Below are positions 35,051 through 44,446 of a DNA stretch of 64,000 bases, piece by piece (position 1 is the first letter of the stretch; every line of letters starts with the position of its first letter). Source of the stretch: Propionigenium maris DSM 9537 (GTDB lineage Bacteria > Fusobacteriota > Fusobacteriia > Fusobacteriales > Fusobacteriaceae); NCBI RefSeq assembly GCF_027925155.1, contig NZ_BSDY01000004.1:212284-276283 (forward strand), given 5' to 3'. Under the pieces are notes generated by a model that was not told where the DNA came from, did not search any database, and worked only from the letters and a program-made list of their open reading frames with translations. The position numbers and the translations under genes are program-made.

Positions 35051-35416
35051 CTACCTCTCCAGAAGAAGTGCCACTGCAGTGGCGTAATCTCTGGAGTGAG
35101 ATATGGACAGCTCTACTCTGTAGTTTACATATTTTTCAGCCAGAGGTCCTTTCAGGGTCACCTCAGGCTTCCCCAGCTCATTGCTGAGTATCTCTATATC
35201 TGTAAGCTTAAACCCCCTTACCCCGGTACCAAAGGCTTTGGCTACCGCTTCCTTGGCTGCAAAACGTCCTGCATAGCTGGGATAGGGATTACTCTTCTCC
35301 GCTACAGCCTCTATCTCCCCAGGTGTAAAGACCCTGTCCCTGAACCTGGAGTTTCTCTCTATTGCCCGCTGTATCCTATCTATCTCTACAATATCATTTC
35401 CTATTCCTCTGAACAT
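35051..35416 (-). CDS. acpS: Holo-[acyl-carrier-protein] synthase
   Basis: A 121-residue phosphopantetheinyl transferase (GIGNDIVEIDRIQRAI, FAAKEAVAKAFGTG, LSISHSRDYATAVAL). It loads CoA-derived phosphopantetheine onto acyl carrier protein using Mg2+ at the Asp/Glu sites. Usual length. Confidence 0.96.
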   Translation of the reverse strand: MFRGIGNDIVEIDRIQRAIERNSRFRDRVFTPGEIEAVAEKSNPYPSYAGRFAAKEAVAKAFGTGVRGFKLTDIEILSNELGKPEVTLKGPLAEKYVNYRVELSISHSRDYATAVALLLER

Positions 35417-35471
35417 AGTCCATTCCTTTTATTCTATAATTTTTTACTCGGTACCTCTGGAGTCTAAAATC

Positions 35472-36299
35472 CTACTTGAACCTCTTAACAAAGACGTCTA
35501 TATTCACATCTATGGTTACATCCAGCTCCTCTAAGGCAGCAAGCCTCTCCACTCCCTCCTTGGGAGTTCTCCACTTATACGGGGTCATATCAAAGAGACT
35601 CATAATGTCCTTACTCCCCTCTACAAGGGTTCTGTACTTTACATTTTTCGTCTCCTTTAGCTGAAACTCCTCTGCTAGGTCCACTTCAGGTCTGTAGTAC
35701 TCCATCCTCACCTCATCGTAGAGGACCTTTTTCATATCCAGGAGGTGGTCCTCCCCTGTGGATACCACTACTAGTATACCATCATCCTTCAGTACCCTGC
35801 TGTACTCCTCCTCTGCCAGCCTGGAGAACATACATACCACAGCATCCAGGCTTCCAGCTGACATAGGCAGGTCAGCTGCACTTCCCACAGCCCAGAAGAT
35901 ATCCTTATAGGATCTGCTGGCAAAAAGTACCGCCTCCTTTGAGATATCTATCCCGTAGATGTTACTCTTCTTCCCCATATCCTCAAGGTGGTTTTTCAGG
36001 TGCTTTGTATAGTATCCCTCTCCGCACCCTATATCCAGGATCTCTGGTTTCTCAGATCCCAGGTGTCTTCCTGTAACCTCATTTACCTCTTCTGAGATCT
36101 TTTTGTAGTAATCCTTCTCCAGGAAATCCCTCCTGCTCTGGATCATCTCCTTATCATCCCCTGAGTTCTTCTTGTTGGAGATGTGCAGGTTCACATACCC
36201 CTGCTTTGCCATATCAAAGGAGTGGTTTTTAGGGCACCTGTAGGTTCTCCCCTCTCTCTCTAAACTTCCCTTACAGATGGGACATATTAAGATACTCAT
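35472..36299 (-). CDS. 23S rRNA (guanine-N1)-methyltransferase, RlmA type
   Basis: A 275-residue protein with an N-terminal zinc finger (CPICKGSL, then CPKNHSFDMAKQGYVNL) and a SAM-binding domain (ILDIGCGEGYYTKHL). This is the RlmA/TlrB layout, methylating G745 or G748 in 23S rRNA. It abuts tatD (stop and start adjacent), so they are cotranscribed. Confidence 0.9.
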   Translation of the reverse strand: MSILICPICKGSLEREGRTYRCPKNHSFDMAKQGYVNLHISNKKNSGDDKEMIQSRRDFLEKDYYKKISEEVNEVTGRHLGSEKPEILDIGCGEGYYTKHLKNHLEDMGKKSNIYGIDISKEAVLFASRSYKDIFWAVGSAADLPMSAGSLDAVVCMFSRLAEEEYSRVLKDDGILVVVSTGEDHLLDMKKVLYDEVRMEYYRPEVDLAEEFQLKETKNVKYRTLVEGSKDIMSLFDMTPYKWRTPKEGVERLAALEELDVTIDVNIDVFVKRFK

Positions 36300-37061
36300 C
36301 TACTTCACCATCCCATAAGCTTTTTTAGTATTTTCATTGGTGATCCTCACAACTTCCTCATAGGAGATTCCCTTTACCTCTGCTATCCTCTGGGCTATAT
36401 ACTCCACATACACAGGCTCATTTCTCTTTCCCCTATATGGTTCCGGTGTAAGGTATGGACAGTCCGTCTCTATAACTATCCTGTCCATTGGCAGCTTCTC
36501 CACAGTTTCCTTGAGCTTCTTAGAGTTTTTAAAGGTAAGGACTCCCCCCACTCCAAAGTAGTAGTTGTCCATTATCTCAGCTGCACTCTCATAGGATCCT
36601 GGGTAGCAGTGAACTATCCCCCTTACATCTGGGTACTCCTTCAGTATATCCAGGGTGTCCCTTGTGGCCTCCCTTGTATGGATAACAACGGGCTTCCCTA
36701 CCCTTCTGGCCATCTCCATCTGTTTTCTGAAGATCTCCTGCTGCTTCTCCTTGGGGTCGGTCATCCAGTGGTAGTCCAGACCTACCTCTCCCACAGCCAG
36801 CACCTTGGGATGCTTGGCCAGGGCTTCCAGCTCTGCCTCCACCTCATCGCTGTAGATACCTATATCTGTCGGGTGTACCCCCACCACTGCATAGATGTAG
36901 TCGTGGCTCTCAGCCAGCTCCACACTTCTCTTGGAGCTTTCCAGGTCGTATCCTATATTTACTGCAAACTCTAACCTCTCCTCTATTCTCGCCAGTACCT
37001 CATCTCTATCACTATCAAATCTTTCATTGTCCAGATGACAATGGGAATCTATTAATTTCAT
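36300..37061 (-). CDS. TatD-family metal-dependent DNase
   Basis: A 253-residue TIM-barrel hydrolase (LIDSHCHLDNERF, VGVHPTDIG, AVGEVGLDYHW, VIHTREATRDTL, GIVHCYPGS, ETDCPYLTPEPYRGKRN). All usual metal ligands are present. Probable 3'-5' exonuclease or D-aminoacyl-tRNA-deacylase-like activity, as in the family. Confidence 0.95.
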   Translation of the reverse strand: MKLIDSHCHLDNERFDSDRDEVLARIEERLEFAVNIGYDLESSKRSVELAESHDYIYAVVGVHPTDIGIYSDEVEAELEALAKHPKVLAVGEVGLDYHWMTDPKEKQQEIFRKQMEMARRVGKPVVIHTREATRDTLDILKEYPDVRGIVHCYPGSYESAAEIMDNYYFGVGGVLTFKNSKKLKETVEKLPMDRIVIETDCPYLTPEPYRGKRNEPVYVEYIAQRIAEVKGISYEEVVRITNENTKKAYGMVK

Positions 37062-37154
37062 CTCTTCACTTCACCACCATATTAATTATTAACTAAGTAA
37101 AATTATACTACACTCCCCCGCCTTTATAAAGTAAAGTTTAAAAACTCTTTTATC

Positions 37155-38495
37155 CTACCTGCTCCTCCTCTCCTCCCTGCAGAGCTTAAGGTAGACTCCT
37201 CTCACATAGGCCACCGCCACTATGGCAGCACTCCAGTTCACTGCAAATATCCCCCACCAGATGCCGTAGATACTTCCCACCATTGCAATAAGGGCTGGAA
37301 AGAGGATCACAGGCATGGCAAACTGCCTGTATATACCTATGACTATGGGGAACTTTGGTCTCTTGAGTCCCTGGAGAACCGATACAGATATATTCAGGAG
37401 CACATAGGAGTTGAACACCAGGGTCTCCACCCTGAAGTAGGATATTCCATAGTGGATGACCTCCATATCCCTGGTGAAGATGTAGAAGAGGTACCTGGAG
37501 AGGGGGAGGATTACAAACATGGCTGTGGTCATTATAATTAGGCCGTACTTCATGGTCTTCCTGTAGGTCTCCTCCACACGGTCCAGCCTTCCCGCACCGT
37601 AGTTTTGCCCTGTTATGCTGAGGGCCGCTATATTCAGTCCTATGGCAGGAAGGAGAGCCAGCTGCTCTATCCTCATGGCCACTCCGAAGGCAGCTACCGC
37701 CTTGGAGCCTCCCACTCTGACAACATAATAGTTTATTATAAAGACCCCCATAGCTATGGTCATCATATTAAAACTTGCAGGGATCCCCTGGGAGAGGATC
37801 TCCATGTAATTTCCTATATGGGGTATAGTGAGCCCAAATCCCTTCCCGGCTATGATCTTGGATCTCCTCACCCTCCTCAGGAGGTAGAGATTTCCTATAA
37901 ACTGAACCACTACCGTAGCCAGGGCCACCCCCTCGGTGGTCATTCCCAGCACCAGTATACTTAAGGGATCCAGAACTATATTCAGCAGAAAACCAACTAT
38001 AAGAAAGTTTCTGTAGCTCACTGTATCCCCCTGGGCTGAGAGGATGCCGTTCATCACCATATTTAAAACAAAGAAGACGGTCCCCAGAAAGATAACATTG
38101 GTATAGCGTAACCCGTAGACGAGAGTTAACCCCTCTCCCCCCATGGCCCTCATTAGGTATTCATCTGCTGTTACTCCTATCCCTGTTATTACAAGGGATA
38201 CTATTATCCCCAGGGACAGGGCGTCCCTGGCCACCTCCCTGGCCTTTTCAATCCTTCCCTCCCCTATATAGTTGGAGATTATAGCCGTTACCCCAGTCCC
38301 CACCCCTGAACCCAGGGCTATGAGGATAAAGAATACCGGAAAGGATATGGCCAGCCCTGCAAGGGCTTCCGATCCTATATAACCTGTAAATATATTGTCC
38401 ACCACATTAAAAAGGGTATTGAAAAGAAAGCCCACACTGGACGGAAAAGCTACCTTTCTCACCAGATTCCCTATATCTCCAACAGTTAAATCCAT
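37155..38495 (-). CDS. MATE-family multidrug efflux transporter
   Basis: A 446-residue protein with 12 membrane helices and MATE motifs (VVDNIFTGYIGSEALAGLAI; GYGAGRL-like QNYGAGRLDRVEETYR). It exports cationic compounds using Na+ or H+ gradients. Monocistronic, following a terminator. Confidence 0.94.
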   Translation of the reverse strand: MDLTVGDIGNLVRKVAFPSSVGFLFNTLFNVVDNIFTGYIGSEALAGLAISFPVFFILIALGSGVGTGVTAIISNYIGEGRIEKAREVARDALSLGIIVSLVITGIGVTADEYLMRAMGGEGLTLVYGLRYTNVIFLGTVFFVLNMVMNGILSAQGDTVSYRNFLIVGFLLNIVLDPLSILVLGMTTEGVALATVVVQFIGNLYLLRRVRRSKIIAGKGFGLTIPHIGNYMEILSQGIPASFNMMTIAMGVFIINYYVVRVGGSKAVAAFGVAMRIEQLALLPAIGLNIAALSITGQNYGAGRLDRVEETYRKTMKYGLIIMTTAMFVILPLSRYLFYIFTRDMEVIHYGISYFRVETLVFNSYVLLNISVSVLQGLKRPKFPIVIGIYRQFAMPVILFPALIAMVGSIYGIWWGIFAVNWSAAIVAVAYVRGVYLKLCREERRSR

Positions 38496-38565
38496 AATCT
38501 CCCCCTGCCTTTCTCAGATCTCTTCCTCTAATATTTATTCCAAAAGATCTATTTTCCTATAAAAT

Positions 38566-38592
38566 AAAAGAGGCACCTCCTTAGGTGCCCCT
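38566..38592 (-). terminator. Terminator after the small lipoprotein gene
   Basis: GGCACCT / AGGTGCC stem followed by CTTTTATTTTAT on the minus strand. Confidence 0.85.
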
Positions 38593-38598
38593 AATATA

Positions 38599-38787
38599 TT
38601 AATCTTTAAAGAAGTGTTCTCCGTGATAATAGACCCTTGCCCTTTCAGGAGCTTCATCCTCCTGTACATTGTGGAAAAATTCCAGGTTCTCTCTAGGGTT
38701 TCTCTCTTCAGTTCCAGACTGGGTACTGGTACATCCCAACAACAAGGACAATCCCATGAATAATATCAGCATTCTGAATAATTTCAT
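38599..38787 (-). CDS. Small lipoprotein, 62 aa
   Basis: Signal peptide MKLFRMLILFMGLSLLLGC with lipobox LLGC, so the mature protein is lipidated at Cys19. The mature part is only 44 residues, acidic, with three His and no recognised domain. Own terminator downstream. Function unknown. Confidence 0.8.
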   Translation of the reverse strand: MKLFRMLILFMGLSLLLGCTSTQSGTEERNPRENLEFFHNVQEDEAPERARVYYHGEHFFKD

Positions 38788-38865
38788 AGTATCACCCCCT
38801 TTGCTATTTCCTACTCCACCTATATTAAGGATAGATTAATTTTGTCTATGTCACCCCAAAAAACG

Positions 38866-39030
38866 AAACAAAGAAAATATGCCCCACCTTCCAATGTTTC
38901 ACGGGACACCTATTTAATATACGACCTTTTTTAGCTACAGTCTTCGCTTCCCTCTGAAACTCATACTGCATAACGGTCTAGCATCACTTTTCCAGCTAAA
39001 AGCCCCATCAACTGGATAGGTAGGGATATT
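38866..39030 (+). repeat. Intergenic repeat, module B
   Basis: Solo B copy. It shows ACGACCTTTTTTAGCTACAG and ACTGCATAACGGTCTAGC. Confidence 0.75.
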
Positions 39031-39100
39031 TTTATCCTGTAATCTAAATAGGCATTTCAAAAGCTACCTGCACAACTTGTAGTTTTCCTTTTACATAATA

Positions 39101-39124
39101 AAAAAGCTGGGTAGATACCCAGCT
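39101..39124 (-). terminator. Terminator of the 39.1-kb gene
   Basis: AGCTGGGT / ACCCAGCT stem followed by TTTTTATTATG on the minus strand. Confidence 0.85.
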
Positions 39125-39133
39125 ATAAAAAAC

Positions 39134-39466
39134 CTATCTATTCAGATCCAGGTAGTCCTCTAACTCATTTACCCTTCTTCTGTTTATCTTTCTCTTATGG
39201 AAGTAGTAAAGGATGAAGTTAATCATTTCCAGCCTCTTCTCCACATCCAGGTCCATAAAGACATTTCCAAGAATCTCCCTTCTCTCCACAAACTTAAGTC
39301 CCTTGTCCTCCTTGTAAAGTCTTATATACCTCTCAAAACTAAATGGTAGTTCTGGATTATATCTTCTCATAAGGCAGTAGGTAGACTCCTCGTTGAAGTC
39401 AATAGTATCCTCTGCAAAAAGGTTTTGTATCTTCTCTCCGATCTCTATCCAGTTATAATTTGACAT
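39134..39466 (-). CDS. Hypothetical protein, 110 aa
   Basis: Starts MSNYNWIEIGEKIQNLFAED at ATG 39466 after GGGAGGGG. The open frame extends to 39580, but that part overlaps the hslO terminator. Charged, predicted mostly helical, no membrane segment, ends in a basic stretch (HKRKINRRRVNELEDYL). No family recognised. Confidence 0.7.
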   Translation of the reverse strand: MSNYNWIEIGEKIQNLFAEDTIDFNEESTYCLMRRYNPELPFSFERYIRLYKEDKGLKFVERREILGNVFMDLDVEKRLEMINFILYYFHKRKINRRRVNELEDYLDLNR

Positions 39467-39530
39467 ATGACCCCTCCCTTTTATCCTCATACTATTTCTA
39501 CTAATTATAGTATACTTTCCTTTTTTTACC

Positions 39531-39556
39531 AAAAAAAGAGGAGCCCCAGGCTCCTC
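39531..39556 (-). terminator. Terminator of hslO
   Basis: GAGGAGCC / GGCTCCTC stem followed by seven Ts on the minus strand. Confidence 0.9.
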
Positions 39557-39560
39557 AAAA

Positions 39561-40427
39561 CTATATCTTAAAGAATTCATTCTCTTTAAAACTATACTTT
39601 TTCTTACAGAAGTGGCACTCCACCTCTAACTCTTCCTTCTCTGTAAAAATTTCCTTTAACTGCTCCTTACCAAGGGTAATAAGCCCCTTGAAGAACTTCT
39701 CCCTCTCACAGTTACACTGGTAATCCACATGAGTTTCCTCTAGGATCTCAAACTCCTCCACAAGCTTTTCGTGGTTCTCATCTGTCATATCCTCATATAG
39801 TAGCTTAATTATTCTCTCCAGGTCCATTCCACCCTCGAAAAGCTCAGTTACATTTCTTACAGCCTTTACCTTCTCCTCTAGTGCGTCTATAAAGCTGTCC
39901 TGGGCTCCTGGAAGAAGCTGGATCATGTATCCCCCTGCTGCCTTTACAGTCATATCCTGGTTTAAAGATACTCCCAGTGCTACAACAGACGGAGTCTGCT
40001 CAGATGTGTAGTAGTAGTAAGCCAGATCATGAGCCAGGTCACCATTCTTTATATCGGACATTCCAACATATGGCTCCTTAAGTCCCATATCCTTAATAAC
40101 TCTAAGGATTCCCTTTCCAGTTATTGCGCTTACTCCGTTGGACTGAAGGTCTGCTGCTGGGTTGGACATATAACCCTTTATTCCACTCTTAGCGTCTGTC
40201 GTCACTACCATGTGATTTAACGGACCATCTGTATCTGTTCTCAGTGTAAGAAGGTCATCTCCCTTTAGATCTGTTCCCATCATAAGTCCCGCTGTCATCA
40301 GCTTTCCAAAGGCCTCTATAGCTTTTGGTGTAGCTTTATGTAAGTCCAGTGCCTTCTGTACTATATCCTTAGAATCCACTGCAATAAATCTTGCATTTTT
40401 ACTAGTTCCTCTTATTATTCTAGCCAT
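39561..40427 (-). CDS. hslO: Redox-regulated chaperonin Hsp33
   Basis: A 288-residue holdase. N-terminal Hsp33 domain (VVTTDAKSGIKGYMSNPAAD, GKGILRVIKDMG) and C-terminal zinc switch with CNC and CHFC (QCNCEREKF, VECHFCKKKY). Oxidation releases zinc and turns on chaperone activity. Usual length. Confidence 0.96.
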   Translation of the reverse strand: MARIIRGTSKNARFIAVDSKDIVQKALDLHKATPKAIEAFGKLMTAGLMMGTDLKGDDLLTLRTDTDGPLNHMVVTTDAKSGIKGYMSNPAADLQSNGVSAITGKGILRVIKDMGLKEPYVGMSDIKNGDLAHDLAYYYYTSEQTPSVVALGVSLNQDMTVKAAGGYMIQLLPGAQDSFIDALEEKVKAVRNVTELFEGGMDLERIIKLLYEDMTDENHEKLVEEFEILEETHVDYQCNCEREKFFKGLITLGKEQLKEIFTEKEELEVECHFCKKKYSFKENEFFKI

Positions 40428-40644
40428 TTATATCTCCCTTCAAGACTATTTTTTTACAAACTTAATTCTATCATAAGATACACTTTTTTTCAATCTCTAG
40501 AAGAGTAGGTAGGGATACTGAATTTTTCTACAAAACTTCCTACTCTCCACTCTTTTCAATTAAAAGTATCTCTTTCAGCTTTTAATACCTTTCTTTTAAT
40601 CATAGATTCACCAAGGGGACTAAGCCTTCATCTGCAGATATTTT

Positions 40645-40820
40645 AAACGGGGTTCATAGTCGTCGAACTTCACCCAATAATTTACTCCGTTCCGTCATAC
40701 TCCTTCAGGCTCTATAGAGAGCCCAGCAAAGGAACGAAAAATATGTATTCACCCCAAAAGACAATTATGAACCTCTAGACTTTCTTTGGTTCGTTTCTTG
40801 TGTCATGACAAGAAATGAAC
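40645..40820 (+). repeat. Intergenic repeat, module A
   Basis: A-module copy close in sequence to that at 30515. Outer stem CGTTCC / GGAACG, inner stem GGCTCT / AGAGCC, terminal hairpin TTTCTTGT / ACAAGAAA. Confidence 0.85.
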
Positions 40821-40855
40821 TTCCTCCTTGAGAGAGTAAATTATAATTTAAAATA

Positions 40856-40875
40856 GCTGCCGGGAGTCCCGGCAA
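40856..40875 (-). terminator. Hairpin after the coiled-coil microgene
   Basis: TGCCGGGA / TCCCGGCA stem followed on the minus strand by an AT-rich tail. Confidence 0.6.
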
Positions 40876-40880
40876 CCTCT

Positions 40881-41009
40881 CTATATCCTTCCAAGGATCT
40901 CCTCTTCCAGCTCCTCTATGTGCTCTTCTCCCTTGAGCCTGGCTATCTCAGCCTCCACCCTTCTCAGTTCCTCCAGAAGTTCCTCTCTTCTCTTTAAAAG
41001 CTCCTCCAT
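40881..41009 (-). CDS. Coiled-coil microprotein, 42 aa
   Basis: MEELLKRREELLEELRRVEA, then EIARLKGEEHIEELEEEI. The heptad-like pattern and charge indicate a single coiled-coil helix. GGAAGGTGG precedes the ATG and a hairpin follows the stop. It lies downstream of rnr. Function unknown. Confidence 0.6.
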   Translation of the reverse strand: MEELLKRREELLEELRRVEAEIARLKGEEHIEELEEEILGRI

Positions 41010-41084
41010 ACTCTACCACCTTCCAATAAATATTGGACATTATAACATTTTTGTATTTTCCCAGCCACAGCTTTAACCTTAAAA

Positions 41085-41110
41085 GAAACTCTGCCAGTTA
41101 AGGCAGAGCT
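41085..41110 (-). terminator. Terminator of the yqeK-rnr unit
   Basis: CTCTGCC / GGCAGAG stem with TTTCTTTT on the minus strand. Confidence 0.8.
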
Positions 41111-41121
41111 TCACAAAACTA

Positions 41122-43254
41122 CTACTTATATCTTCTAAAGGTATCCTCCATCTCATCTGTGTATGGAACAGCCTCTACCTCCAGCTCATTCAGGTCAGCC
41201 CTTGCAATAAGGATCTTCATCTTATCCCCCATATTGTAGGTATAACCTGTATCCACATTCTTCATTACATACTCTCTCTCATCAAACTCATGGTACCCCT
41301 CAGCCTGGACTATATCCCAGAAGCACTCCACATGCTCCTTGGTCTCAAAGAATACCCTCTTGTTGCTGAATCCTATGATGGTGGCATCGAAGACATCTCC
41401 CACCTTATCCATCATATACTCCACCACCTTGATCTTTACACTTTCATCCTCCAGCTTCATGGCATCCCTTTCAGTCTTGGAGATTATAGTACCAATGGTA
41501 TCCATCTCGTGATTCCATCTTGCTATTTTCTTCTTGCTCGGGTATCCGTCCAGAGTAGATGCCAGTACCCTGTGGATCATCAGGTCTGCATATCTTCTGA
41601 TAGGTGATGTAAAGTGTGTATAGTAGCTGGATGCCAGTCCGAAGTGACCGGTATTCTCCTTGGTATACCTGGCCTGCTTCAGGGACATAAGGATCATCTT
41701 GTGCACTATCATGGCCATATCCTTGTCCTTGGAATCCTCTATTATACTCTGGAACTTCTTAGGGTGAAGGTCCTCAAAGGAGTGGATCCTGTACTTAAAC
41801 TTAGCCAGGGTCTCGTTGAGGCTCTTTATCCTCTCTGGGTCGGGCTTATCGTGGGTTCTGTAGAGGGACGGTATCTCCATCCAGAAGATCTTCTCAGCCA
41901 CAGTTTCATTGGCTGCGATCATAAAGTCCTCTATTATCCTCTCAGCTTCTCCCCTCTCTCTGTTCTTCAGTCTCTCTACCTTACCATTTTCATCTAGCTC
42001 CACCTTGATCTCAGGCAGGTCGAAGTCTATACTTCCCCTGTTGTACTTTACCCCTCTGATTATCTTAGAGAGCTCATGCATGGTAAAGAGCATATCTTTT
42101 ATATCAGCATACTTAGCTGTAAGCTCCTCATCTCCCTTGAGTATCTCATTTACATCGTCGTAGGTCATCCTGTGGGCTGTCTTTATTACAGACCTGTGGA
42201 TATCGTGATCCAGTACCCTTCCCTCTCCGTCTATCTCCATCTCGCAGGTAAATACCAGCTTATTTGTGTGGGGGTTCAGGGAGCATACTCCGTTGGATAT
42301 CTCCCTTGGGAACATTGGCAGTACCCTGTCCACAAGATACACTGAGTTACCCCTCTTGAGGGCTTCCTTGTCCAGCATAGATCCCTCTGGGATGTAGTGG
42401 CTTACATCGGCAATACTTACTATAAGCTTGTAGTTTCCGTTGGCAAGCTTCTCCACATATACTGCGTCATCCAGGTCCTTGGCATCTGCGCCGTCTATTG
42501 TAATTATAGGAAGGTGTCTGAGATCCCTTCTCTTGGCGATCTCCTCCCTGCTTATCTCCTCCTCTACCTGCTTTACCTCTCTCATCACCTCTGGGGCAAA
42601 CTTCTCTGATAGGCCGTTTCTCTTAATTAGAGCCTCTATCATATTGTTGGTGTCGTATGGGTCCCCTAGGATCTCAAGGATCTGCCCCTCGGGCTTCTTC
42701 CCCTCTCCTCCCCAGTTTGTGATCTCCACAAGAACCAGCTCACCATTTCTCGTTCCTTTCATCTGCTTTCCTGGAATAAATATATCCCTTCCGAAGGAGT
42801 GGGTAGGTTTTACAAAACCGAAGTTCTGGCTACGCTCGAAGATACCTACAATACGGTTTTTCTCCCTCTTGATTACTCTATCTACCTCTCCCTCCTTCTT
42901 CTTTCCTCCGTCTAACCCCTTTGTTACCCTTACAAGTACTGTATCTCCGTCTAGGGCTGAGTTAAATGAAGATCTCGGGATGAAGATTCCCTCATCCTCT
43001 GTATCCACAAAGGCAAACCTGTCCTTTATAACGGTAAATATTCCCTTTACAAATCCAAGGTTTTCAGGGATGTTGTACTTCCCCCTCTTGTTTCTCAGAA
43101 GGTCTCCCTCCTCTATCATCTTGTCCAGCTTATCTCTGTTTTCCTTCTTCTTCTTGGGAGACCATCCCATCAGCTGACTTATCTCGCTCAGGGTCATAGC
43201 TTTCTTCCCCTTGAGAGCCTCCCTTATCATACTATATTCTTTGTTCAAGTTCAT
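41122..43254 (-). CDS. rnr: Ribonuclease R
   Basis: A 710-residue 3'-5' exoribonuclease. Helix-turn-helix N-terminus, cold-shock domains (FGFVKPTHSFGRDIFIPG), catalytic RNB domain (TIDGADAKDLDDAVYVEKL with the Mg2+-binding aspartates, SIADVSHYIPEGS, RTHDKPD, FTSPIRRYADLMIHR) and a C-terminal S1 domain. It degrades structured RNA. Its start overlaps yqeK by 23 nt. Confidence 0.97.
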   Translation of the reverse strand: MNLNKEYSMIREALKGKKAMTLSEISQLMGWSPKKKKENRDKLDKMIEEGDLLRNKRGKYNIPENLGFVKGIFTVIKDRFAFVDTEDEGIFIPRSSFNSALDGDTVLVRVTKGLDGGKKKEGEVDRVIKREKNRIVGIFERSQNFGFVKPTHSFGRDIFIPGKQMKGTRNGELVLVEITNWGGEGKKPEGQILEILGDPYDTNNMIEALIKRNGLSEKFAPEVMREVKQVEEEISREEIAKRRDLRHLPIITIDGADAKDLDDAVYVEKLANGNYKLIVSIADVSHYIPEGSMLDKEALKRGNSVYLVDRVLPMFPREISNGVCSLNPHTNKLVFTCEMEIDGEGRVLDHDIHRSVIKTAHRMTYDDVNEILKGDEELTAKYADIKDMLFTMHELSKIIRGVKYNRGSIDFDLPEIKVELDENGKVERLKNRERGEAERIIEDFMIAANETVAEKIFWMEIPSLYRTHDKPDPERIKSLNETLAKFKYRIHSFEDLHPKKFQSIIEDSKDKDMAMIVHKMILMSLKQARYTKENTGHFGLASSYYTHFTSPIRRYADLMIHRVLASTLDGYPSKKKIARWNHEMDTIGTIISKTERDAMKLEDESVKIKVVEYMMDKVGDVFDATIIGFSNKRVFFETKEHVECFWDIVQAEGYHEFDEREYVMKNVDTGYTYNMGDKMKILIARADLNELEVEAVPYTDEMEDTFRRYK

Positions 43255-43828
43255 TTATGCCTTCTCCTTTTCTGTTGTGAAGCAGCCAGTTTCTCATATC
43301 CACAGTATTTGGATGGATTATAGCTTCCTTCTTTATGAGGAACTCCATCTTTCTGTCCACTTCGTGTATTATAGCCTCATCTATATTTTCATAGGCCAGC
43401 CTTCTTATAGTTTGAACCTCTTCATGGGTTCTGCTGGGCTCTATGGCATCTGCCACATATATTATCTTTTCGACTATAGACATCCCCCTTCTTCCAATGG
43501 TGTGGTACCTTATGGAGTTGAGGATATCCTCATCTGTTATGCCAAACTCCTCCCTGGCATACACACTTCCTGCAAATCCGTGAAGGAGCTCTCCCAGGTG
43601 ACCATAGGTCTTTATCGTCTCATCACAGTCGCAGAGCTCGTGCATCCTTGTGAGAGTAAACTGCTTGGAGCAGTCGTGGAGGAGGGCTCCCTTTCTTACC
43701 TTGTTTATATCTGCCCCGTAGTGGTGGGCCAGCTCTATAGCTACCTTCTCCACCCCCAGGGTATGGTTATATCTCTTCAGTGTGAGGAGTTCCCTCATCT
43801 TATCCTTTATTCTACTTATCTTATCCAT
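43232..43828 (-). CDS. yqeK: YqeK-type HD-domain diadenosine tetraphosphatase
   Basis: A 198-residue HD hydrolase (RYNHTLGVEKVAIELAHHYG, ALLHDCSKQ, LLHGFAGSV, IRYHTIGRRGMS, YVADAIEPSR). Members cleave Ap4A symmetrically. Its 3' end overlaps rnr. Confidence 0.92.
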   Translation of the reverse strand: MDKISRIKDKMRELLTLKRYNHTLGVEKVAIELAHHYGADINKVRKGALLHDCSKQFTLTRMHELCDCDETIKTYGHLGELLHGFAGSVYAREEFGITDEDILNSIRYHTIGRRGMSIVEKIIYVADAIEPSRTHEEVQTIRRLAYENIDEAIIHEVDRKMEFLIKKEAIIHPNTVDMRNWLLHNRKGEGINELEQRI

Positions 43829-43910
43829 GAATCCACATCCTTTCCGCTCATACTTCTACATACTATAATACGGACAGTTTTTCATATTCTTTTTTTAACT
43901 TTATTCATTT

Positions 43911-44135
43911 CTTTTGGCCAGCAAAAGAAACGAAGCAAAGAAAACTGGCCCTTATTTATAATCTTTCACGGGCTAGGTTACTCTTAATACGGCCTTTATA
44001 AGCTACAGTCCTCACTTCTTATGACCAAGCTTTTCAGCAGTGGCGTTGCGGAACTTAATTTGCATAACGGCCTAGCAGATATATATTGTACAAAGTCCTA
44101 TCAATATAAACAAGGGACTTTATTTAAAGGCTCTG
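43911..44135 (+). repeat. Intergenic repeat, module B (composite left part)
   Basis: B copy with GGCC / GGCC in place of the usual GACC / GGTC pair (ACGGCCTTTATAAGCTACAG, ATAACGGCCTAGC). Directly followed by an A module in the same orientation. The head hairpin TTTCTTTTGGCC resembles an inverted copy of the A tail. Confidence 0.78.
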
Positions 44136-44145
44136 CAAGGTCCTT

Positions 44146-44323
44146 TTGGCCGGCTGCAGGCAGTCGTCTAGCGTCACAAAACTCCTTGCTTCATTACGTC
44201 TTGCTCCTTCAGGCTCTGTAGAGAGCCCCACAAAGTAATGAAAACCTTGTTTCTGCTCCTAAAGACAATTGCCGGAAGCCTTGACCTTCTTGGTTCGTTC
44301 TTGTGTCAAGACAAGAATGAACG
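44146..44323 (+). repeat. Intergenic repeat, module A (composite right part)
   Basis: A-module copy. Outer stem CATTAC / GTAATG, inner stem GGCTCT / AGAGCC, pseudoknot pair CTTGAC / GTCAAG. Confidence 0.85.
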
Positions 44324-44411
44324 AATAGATTTTGAATTTAACTAAAGTAGATTCCCTCCTTAGGGGAAAGAACTATACATTCATAATCTATACTTAGTAG
44401 AGTTTCGAGCA

Positions 44412-44440
44412 AAAAACAAGGTGACCTCAGAGGCCACCTT
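44412..44440 (-). terminator. Terminator of the amidase-GerMN operon
   Basis: AAGGTG-CCTC / GAGG-CACCTT stem with one mismatch, followed by six Ts on the minus strand. Confidence 0.85.
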
Positions 44441-44446
44441 AATTCC

